The notes beneath the pieces were generated by a model. It saw only the letters and a list, made by a program, of their open reading frames with translations, was not told where the DNA came from and did not search any database. From assembly GCA_030452275.1 (NCBI GenBank), contig JAKDMR010000055.1, positions 1-9,599 on the forward strand: DNA of 9,599 bases, written 5' to 3'. Position numbers and translations under genes: made by a program. Positions 6,175 through 9,599 of the stretch are shown here, one piece after another (within the stretch, counting starts at the first letter, position 1; each line of letters begins with the position of its first letter). This DNA comes from Candidatus Nitrosocosmicus sp. Lineage in GTDB: Archaea; Thermoproteota; Nitrososphaeria; Nitrososphaerales; Nitrososphaeraceae.

Positions 6175-7212
6175 TTATTTCACAAATATTTTTATCGCCT
6201 GTGGCGGACAGACATTTTCGCAAGCTAAACAAAAAATACAATCTTTTTCTCTAGCCATAAATGGTTTCCTTTCTGATGCTGGATGTCCTGGTGTATCTAG
6301 CCATTCATAAACATTTACAGGGCATGCATCAATACATGCTCCATCTGAAATACAAATGTCAAAATCAACGCATACATCAGTACCCCAGATCCCAAGTTGT
6401 CCAGGTGCATCATATGGACCCCATACTTGAATTCCTTGGAACTTCCCTGCAGGTTGTCTCTTTGACTTAAAGCCGGTATCTATAGGTCCTTCTGCTGCTT
6501 GGTAGTCAGTTCCACTGCCTGTCAGTTGAATTGTTGTATTCTCAGATAATTTCGCTGTATTAGATGCAGGAATAGAAGCAGGCACAGCAACCGCTTGATT
6601 CTCATTTAAATTCTCGCCTGATGGTTTACCTGCTGTTGTAGTTACAGATGGGTTTACTAATGACTTCTTATCTTCTTTAAGATTCTTTTGAACATTTGCC
6701 AAAGGAGTGATTGATTCTAATTTTTTTATTGAATCGGCCTGACTCAATTTTTGGATTTTTTGGTAGTAAGTAATCAGCTTTTGTCCTATCTTGGTATTCC
6801 GGATTATGTTATCTATAATTATTTTAGCATTGTGATCAGCCTTTTGTCTATAATTTCTTATCCAATATAGGTCACCAAATGTCTCTAAAGGCTTTATCTG
6901 ATAAATAATGTCCAATACCTCACCGATGACTATTTCAACTGTTACGTAAAGCTCTGCAGATTGCTCTGTATTTGTGTATATATCAAAACCTTTTTCAATC
7001 CACTTAGAGGTGACAAAAATTCTGTCGGCATAAGTGTCTAAAACATATCCGTGAGTTTTAAGTTCGCTCACAATTCCACTAACCTCCGACTGTCCAACGA
7101 TGTCTATAGGCAACCTATATATTCCTAGCTTGGCGCTATGAGTTGGATAAATACCTCGCTTTGCAACTTCAGAAAGCATTACCCAGACCTTATCTGATAG
7201 CAAGAGGGACAT
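6175..7212 (-). CDS. Winged-helix-like domain fused to a seven-iron ferredoxin
   Basis: A 345-residue fusion. Residues 1 to about 165 form a soluble domain with no cysteine. Its first part looks like a winged helix (VSGIVSELKTHGYVLDTYADRIFVTSKW, about 44-71, read as recognition helix and wing). A helical region follows to about 165, then a low-complexity Thr/Asn/Ala linker (about 185-240). Residues 242-345 are a Sulfolobus-type ferredoxin. By family knowledge C287, C293 and C335 (with D290 in CISDGAC) bind a [3Fe-4S] cluster, and C297, C325, C328 and C331 (CIFCLAC) bind a [4Fe-4S] cluster. The zinc ligands of the Sulfolobus protein (three His, one Asp) align to F258, I261, W276 and F318, so the zinc site appears lost. 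The role is probably electron transfer or redox sensing. It is cytosolic, with an ATG start and its own TATA box. That residues 44-71 are a winged helix is inference. Confidence 0.88.
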   Translation of the reverse strand: MSLLLSDKVWVMLSEVAKRGIYPTHSAKLGIYRLPIDIVGQSEVSGIVSELKTHGYVLDTYADRIFVTSKWIEKGFDIYTNTEQSAELYVTVEIVIGEVLDIIYQIKPLETFGDLYWIRNYRQKADHNAKIIIDNIIRNTKIGQKLITYYQKIQKLSQADSIKKLESITPLANVQKNLKEDKKSLVNPSVTTTAGKPSGENLNENQAVAVPASIPASNTAKLSENTTIQLTGSGTDYQAAEGPIDTGFKSKRQPAGKFQGIQVWGPYDAPGQLGIWGTDVCVDFDICISDGACIDACPVNVYEWLDTPGHPASERKPFMAREKDCIFCLACENVCPPQAIKIFVK

Positions 7213-7237
7213 TGAATATAAATACTTTTTACCCAGG

Positions 7238-7247
7238 TTATTAAAAC
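7238..7247 (-). promoter_or_regulatory. TATA box of the ferredoxin-fusion gene
   Basis: GTTTTAATAA on the minus strand is centred about 30 bases before the ATG at 7212. This predicts a start near 7216 and an almost leaderless mRNA. It indicates a promoter separate from the sulfurtransferase operon, whose last stop is at 7272. Confidence 0.5.
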
Positions 7248-7271
7248 TTATGCATGCTTAAATGAACTAAT

Positions 7272-7601
7272 CTATAAATCGTCTGGACAGGTCATTTCCC
7301 TTATTTCATTATATTTTTTTTCCATTCTTTCTGCAATAGTAGTAACGAAATCCAAATCGTATTTAGATTTCGGATAAAACCACCGCTTTACAACCTTATG
7401 GCCCGTTCCTTCCATATCATAAATCATACCTCTTTCAGAAATCACTGTACTATTTTCATCAGTTATTGTATCCTTAACTTCTAAGCCACGCTTAGTTTTG
7501 TCGACCAATATCAGAAATTGAGAATCTTCAAAGATAAAATAGAATTTCCCTTTCTTGATCGATTTAGGTTCAGAATTCGAAACAGCAATTTTCGCAGACA
7601 T
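7272..7601 (-). CDS. Small protein of unknown function, downstream of the sulfurtransferase
   Basis: 109 residues, soluble. A polar N terminus is followed by two or three beta strands (KGKFYFIFEDSQFLILVDKT, about 18-37; VKDTITDENSTVISERGMIYDM). Then come a basic/aromatic loop (HKVVKRWFYPKSKYD) and a C-terminal amphipathic helix (FVTTIAERMEKKYNEIREM), with one cysteine near the end (TCPDDL). I recognise no family. It begins 19 bases after the sulfurtransferase stop and is preceded by AAGGAG. It is therefore almost certainly the second gene of that operon, translated by a Shine-Dalgarno mechanism, unlike the leaderless genes around it. An in-frame TTG one codon earlier (7604) is spaced even better from AAGGAG, so the start is uncertain by one codon. 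The context suggests a partner or regulator in sulfur transfer, which is inference only. Confidence 0.75.
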   Translation of the reverse strand: MSAKIAVSNSEPKSIKKGKFYFIFEDSQFLILVDKTKRGLEVKDTITDENSTVISERGMIYDMEGTGHKVVKRWFYPKSKYDLDFVTTIAERMEKKYNEIREMTCPDDL

Positions 7602-7612
7602 CAAATACTTGA

Positions 7613-7618
7613 CTCCTT
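7613..7618 (-). promoter_or_regulatory. Shine-Dalgarno sequence of the 7601 gene
   Basis: AAGGAG on the minus strand lies 11 bases before the ATG at 7601 and 8 before the TTG at 7604. It is the only clear Shine-Dalgarno in the window and sits before an operon-internal gene, as expected in an archaeon with leaderless first genes. Confidence 0.6.
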
Positions 7619-7620
7619 AA

Positions 7621-8469
7621 TTATTTTTCAATAGGATTTCCTATCATATTTCCCCATTCAGTCCAAGAGCCGTCATAGTTTCTGACTGATGGATAGCCCA
7701 ACAAATATTTCAGTACAAACCAAGTATGGGATGAACGTTCCCCAATTCTGCAGTAGCAAATTATTTGTTTATCGGGTGTAATGCCCTGCTTTCCGTATAA
7801 AGTCTCCAAATCTTCTACGGATTTAAATGTCCCATCATCGTTAATTGCTTGAAGCCACGGTATATTTTTAGCACCTGGAATATGTCCACCTCTCTGAGCA
7901 TGCTCCATTGGATATTCTGGGGGTGCGGTTATTTCACCATTGAATTCTTTTGTAGACCTAACGTCAACTAATCCGACCTCCTGCTTCATAAACGACCGCT
8001 TGACATCATCAAGATAGGCTCTTACACCTTCATCAGGAGCCGCTGCAACATAATTTGAAGGATTTGGATCGGGTTCATCCTTAGTATATGGCCGATTTTC
8101 ATTTTCCCATTTTTTTCTTCCACCGTTCATTATTCTAATTTTCTTGTGACCAAAATATTTGAAGACCCAGAAAGCGAAAGCAGCAAACCAGTTGTTGAAA
8201 TCACCGTATAGGATCAACTCATCATCTGGTCTTACTCCTAAACGGGACATTAACTGTTCAAATTGGTGTTTATTAATAATATCTCGAGTAGATGAATCGT
8301 TAATATCCCGTCTCCACCAAACCATGTGAGAGGTTGGTAAGTGGCCCTCCTTGTAGGCATTTTCTACGTCGTAATCAACTTCTAAGATTTTAATTTTATC
8401 ATTATTGAGATTATCGTTAACCCAATCGGTTTCACAAAGCACATCTTGATTGGCGTACTGTTTGGTCAT
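7621..8469 (-). CDS. Thiosulfate sulfurtransferase, CysA/SseA type (two rhodanese domains)
   Basis: Transfers a sulfane sulfur from thiosulfate (or 3-mercaptopyruvate) to an acceptor through a cysteine persulfide; no signal peptide, so cytosolic. 282 residues is normal for a tandem-rhodanese enzyme. The N-terminal domain (about 10-130) is the inactive copy: at the catalytic position it has Asp90 (LYGDFNNWFAAFAFWVFKY). The C-terminal domain (about 150-282) has the active loop CRIGERSS with Cys240. The stretches YCRIGERSSHTWFVL and NYDGSWTEWG closely resemble, from memory, the actinobacterial CysA2/CysA3 proteins. That suggests common ancestry or transfer between Actinobacteria and Thaumarchaeota. 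The Arg-containing CRxGxR loop favours thiosulfate over mercaptopyruvate (whose enzymes usually have CGxG). ATG start, with a TATA box exactly placed for leaderless translation; first gene of a two-gene operon. Confidence 0.93.
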   Translation of the reverse strand: MTKQYANQDVLCETDWVNDNLNNDKIKILEVDYDVENAYKEGHLPTSHMVWWRRDINDSSTRDIINKHQFEQLMSRLGVRPDDELILYGDFNNWFAAFAFWVFKYFGHKKIRIMNGGRKKWENENRPYTKDEPDPNPSNYVAAAPDEGVRAYLDDVKRSFMKQEVGLVDVRSTKEFNGEITAPPEYPMEHAQRGGHIPGAKNIPWLQAINDDGTFKSVEDLETLYGKQGITPDKQIICYCRIGERSSHTWFVLKYLLGYPSVRNYDGSWTEWGNMIGNPIEK

Positions 8470-8489
8470 GAGTATTTTATGAAGTTAAA

Positions 8490-8497
8490 CTATATAA
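8490..8497 (-). promoter_or_regulatory. TATA box of the sulfurtransferase operon
   Basis: TTATATAG on the minus strand is centred 24-25 bases upstream of the ATG at 8469, so transcription should begin at or next to the A of the start codon. It lies within an imperfect palindrome, GTTAAACTATATAAC (8484-8498). Confidence 0.6.
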
Positions 8498-8588
8498 CAT
8501 ATTTGTCTTCCAGCATGAACGTTGCAAAGAGGATATTAAAAACAATAAAATAGTACGAGAAAATATGTTTGAGTAAAACAGGCTAAAT

Positions 8589-8680
8589 GGGCCGGTAGTT
8601 TAGTCTGGTAGAATACCTGCCTTGCATGCAATTAGCAGAGGATACGTAGGTGGTCGTGGGTTCAAATCCCACCCGGTCCA
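8589..8680 (+). tRNA. tRNA-Ala (anticodon TGC) with an 18-base intron
   Basis: The acceptor stem GGGCCGG pairs with CCGGTCC (one G-U). The D stem GTTT/GAAT uses two G-U pairs around the loop AGTCTGGTA. The anticodon stem CCTGC/GTAGG has one G-U pair. The T arm is GTGGG TTCAAAT CCCAC, and the discriminator is A. CCA is not encoded. Removing 18 bases restores the loop CTTGCAC with anticodon TGC at 8623-8625, giving a normal 74-base tRNA that decodes GCN alanine codons. Possible TATA elements lie at about 8541-8552 and 8559-8566, and T runs lie downstream. The G3-U70 pair is the classic identity element for alanyl-tRNA synthetase, which confirms the assignment. Confidence 0.96.
8627..8644 (+). 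other. Archaeal tRNA intron (position 37/38)
   Basis: Eighteen bases between A37 and C38 of tRNA-Ala(TGC), the usual position for archaeal introns removed by the splicing endonuclease. Because an A lies at both ends, the junction could also be placed one base earlier with the same mature tRNA. I could not draw a perfect bulge-helix-bulge by hand; intron GCAG (8635-8638) can pair with exon TTGC (8622-8625), so the motif is probably relaxed. Confidence 0.85.
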
Positions 8681-8738
8681 CATCTATAATGGTGTTAAAA
8701 TACGGAACTGATGCTTTGTCGCCTAATTATGAAAATCG

Positions 8739-8757
8739 TTTTTTATAGACTCTTTTT
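8739..8757 (+). terminator. T-rich terminator of the tRNA gene
   Basis: Two T runs (T6 at 8739-8744, T5 at 8753-8757) lie 60-77 bases past the tRNA and match the T-tract termination of archaeal RNA polymerase. There is no clear stem. Confidence 0.35.
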
Positions 8758-8960
8758 ATTACACCATATCACGAAATCCGTTAATCGTCAACAATATTTT
8801 TGACCAAAAATGTCAGATGATGGAGAGAAAATTGAATTAGGATACAAAGCAGAACTGACAGTAATACTAATATAGCTATGGCATATGAATTAATAGATCT
8901 GGACCCTTTCTTATTATATAAACGCAATCAGGTCAAGAGAGTCCAGAGAAAAGTAATGCG

Positions 8961-8966
8961 TATATA
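8961..8966 (+). promoter_or_regulatory. TATA box of the 8989 gene
   Basis: TATATA is centred about 26 bases before the ATG at 8989, so transcription should start at the ATG itself. This is one of the best-placed leaderless promoters in the window. Confidence 0.6.
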
Positions 8967-8988
8967 GTATGTTGAGACAAATTCGTAC

Positions 8989-9294
8989 ATGAAATTAAAC
9001 AAGAATGCGGTTTGTATCAGTATATTGTTGATTTTTGGAACAACTATTGGTGGTCTGCTGGCTTTAGGACCCTCTCAAATCGTCTGGGCTTCTATTGTGG
9101 AAGGATCCAATACTTCTAACTTCAGTCAAGAAGGAGCTGGTGGATGCAATCCATATGATTGTCAGGAAGCGGTAAATCACATCAATGAAGCAAAATCTTC
9201 TCTACAGAATGGCGATACAGAAGGAGCGCAAAAGCACCTTGATTTGGCTAAACAGTCGTTAGGTTGCAATCCAATTACTGATCCTAGATGTTAA
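8989..9294 (+). CDS. Small secreted four-cysteine helical-hairpin protein
   Basis: 101 residues. Residues 1-34 are a signal peptide: MKLNKN, then a long hydrophobic core, then IVWA with likely cleavage before SIVEGS. The mature part, about 67 residues, has a Ser/Asn-rich start and then GCNPYDC (52-58). Two helices follow, split by NGD: CQEAVNHINEAKSSLQ (about 58-73) and TEGAQKHLDLAKQSL (about 77-91). The protein closes with GCNPITDPRC (92-101). The four mature cysteines (53, 58, 93, 101) bracket the hairpin symmetrically in two similar GCNP motifs and probably form two disulfides clamping its ends. The helices carry an A-x(2)-H/L-x(3)-A pattern reminiscent of SmbP-like small metal-binding proteins, but with only two mature His the likeness is weak. 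Expected outside the membrane. Family not recognised; leaderless start supported by the TATA box and signal peptide. Confidence 0.8.
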   Translation: MKLNKNAVCISILLIFGTTIGGLLALGPSQIVWASIVEGSNTSNFSQEGAGGCNPYDCQEAVNHINEAKSSLQNGDTEGAQKHLDLAKQSLGCNPITDPRC

Positions 9295-9599
9295 ATCCAA
9301 TCTTCCTGTGACATGGAACCTAGTTGTTACCACAATCTCTTAATCGACCTGTAGTATCAACTAACACTTTTGAGAATCATATCTCTTGGAGTATTGTGTT
9401 TAATTCATTACTTTTGATCGGATCTGTGCAGTAGAAGATGATATTTGATTCAGTTATTTAGTCAGCGAGACTTCAGTGGTTTATAGTGGCGGGTATCATC
9501 AGATAGGTCAATCTCTTTTACTTGAATGCAATCAATTGAAGTGTTAAGAAAATTTACCCCCAGGTCACATCTTTTTTTCTATAAATAAAAACTTTCCAT
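9295..9599. other. 305-base spacer at the right edge
   Basis: No complete gene is visible. It holds one possible minus-strand gene remnant (9462-9578), a T7 tract (9572-9578) and a TATA-like CTATAAATAAAA (9579-9590) that could be the promoter of a plus-strand gene starting just beyond the window. No terminator stands out after the secreted-protein gene. Confidence 0.4.
9462..9578 (-). pseudogene. Possible gene remnant with an in-frame TAG
   Basis: A minus-strand frame open for 38 codons before TGA, with protein-like content (CIQVKEIDLSDDTRHYKPLK at its core, a charged strand-loop pattern) but no ATG, GTG or TTG start. The same frame continues upstream through a single TAG (9579-9581) to an ATG at 9599, the last base of the window. 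It could be a decayed gene, the 3' part of a gene disrupted by a point mutation, or a chance open frame. Confidence 0.25.

Larger units (their letters stand above)
8681..8988. other. 308-base gene-poor spacer
   Basis: No gene I can defend. T runs at 8739-8744 and 8753-8757 could terminate the tRNA transcript. Two micro-ORFs in different plus-strand frames lie nearly end to end: 8810-8875 (21 residues, ending ELTVILI) and 8878-8967 (29 residues, beginning MAYELIDLDPFLLYKR and ending very basic). They might be remnants of one small gene broken by a frameshift, or chance. The second overlaps the TATA box of the next gene. Confidence 0.4.

Noticed and set aside
8515..8553. 12-codon ORF (MNVAKRILKTIK) between the sulfurtransferase and the tRNA
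   Set aside because: Too short to support without conservation data, although the TATA box at 8490-8497 is usably spaced on the plus strand.
8689..8767. Inverted repeat ATGGTGT (8689-8695) / ACACCAT (8761-8767)
   Set aside because: Seven perfect bases separated by 65 in AT-rich sequence are expected by chance, and the flanks pair poorly; it is not convincing as a hairpin or an attachment site.
8817..8857. C/D-box sRNA candidate (ATGATGG then CTGA)
   Set aside because: The C box has a mismatch, the spacing is too short, and no internal C'/D' pair or flanking stem is visible.
1..9599. Mobile elements, CRISPR arrays, integration of a phage or plasmid next to the tRNA
   Set aside because: No transposase, integrase, regularly spaced repeat, or duplicated tRNA 3' end is visible anywhere in the window.

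Overview
The window looks like a piece of an AT-rich, group I.1b-type ammonia-oxidising thaumarchaeon (Nitrososphaerales, perhaps Ca. Nitrosocosmicus-like). The supporting signs are as follows. A split tRNA-Ala(UGC) has an intron at the archaeal anticodon-loop position. A short CxxxC/CxxC/CPCC zinc-finger protein is of a type I know from Thaumarchaeota. A Sulfolobus-type seven-iron ferredoxin is present. Most genes have a TATA box about 22-30 bases upstream of the start codon and no Shine-Dalgarno sequence, which is the leaderless archaeal pattern. The genus is inference; the archaeal, thaumarchaeal assignment is fairly secure.

Left part (1-3363): the 3' end of a gene running in from the left, then three small minus-strand genes. 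Two of these are zinc-ribbon-like, including a 54-residue gene at 815-979 that is easily overlooked. Next is a secreted beta-rich protein (1093-2154) with a hairpin/T-run terminator. A divergent pair of unrecognised genes (2182-2685 minus, 2743-3363 plus) appears to share one A/T-rich promoter element.

Central part (3378-8469): a solid minus-strand block. In transcription order it holds a two-domain thiosulfate sulfurtransferase of the actinobacterial CysA type and a small unknown protein (an operon, with a real Shine-Dalgarno for the second gene). A ferredoxin fused to a predicted winged-helix-like N-terminal domain follows, then purK, purE and nadX (aspartate dehydrogenase). PurK and PurE together convert AIR to CAIR through N5-CAIR in purine synthesis. 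NadX makes iminoaspartate for NAD synthesis. All three biosynthetic genes start with TTG. The purE-nadX gap carries a T9 tract, a TATA box and three copies of ATAAATGA, so nadX may be transcribed separately.

Right part (8470-9599): an intron-containing tRNA-Ala(UGC), a 308-base stretch with only micro-ORFs, and a small secreted four-cysteine helical-hairpin protein with a very clean leaderless promoter. A final 305-base stretch contains a possible gene remnant on the minus strand and a TATA-like element at the right edge. There is no sign of an insertion sequence, CRISPR array or phage module. The most unusual item is the winged-helix/ferredoxin fusion, whose ferredoxin part has lost all four zinc ligands of the Sulfolobus prototype.
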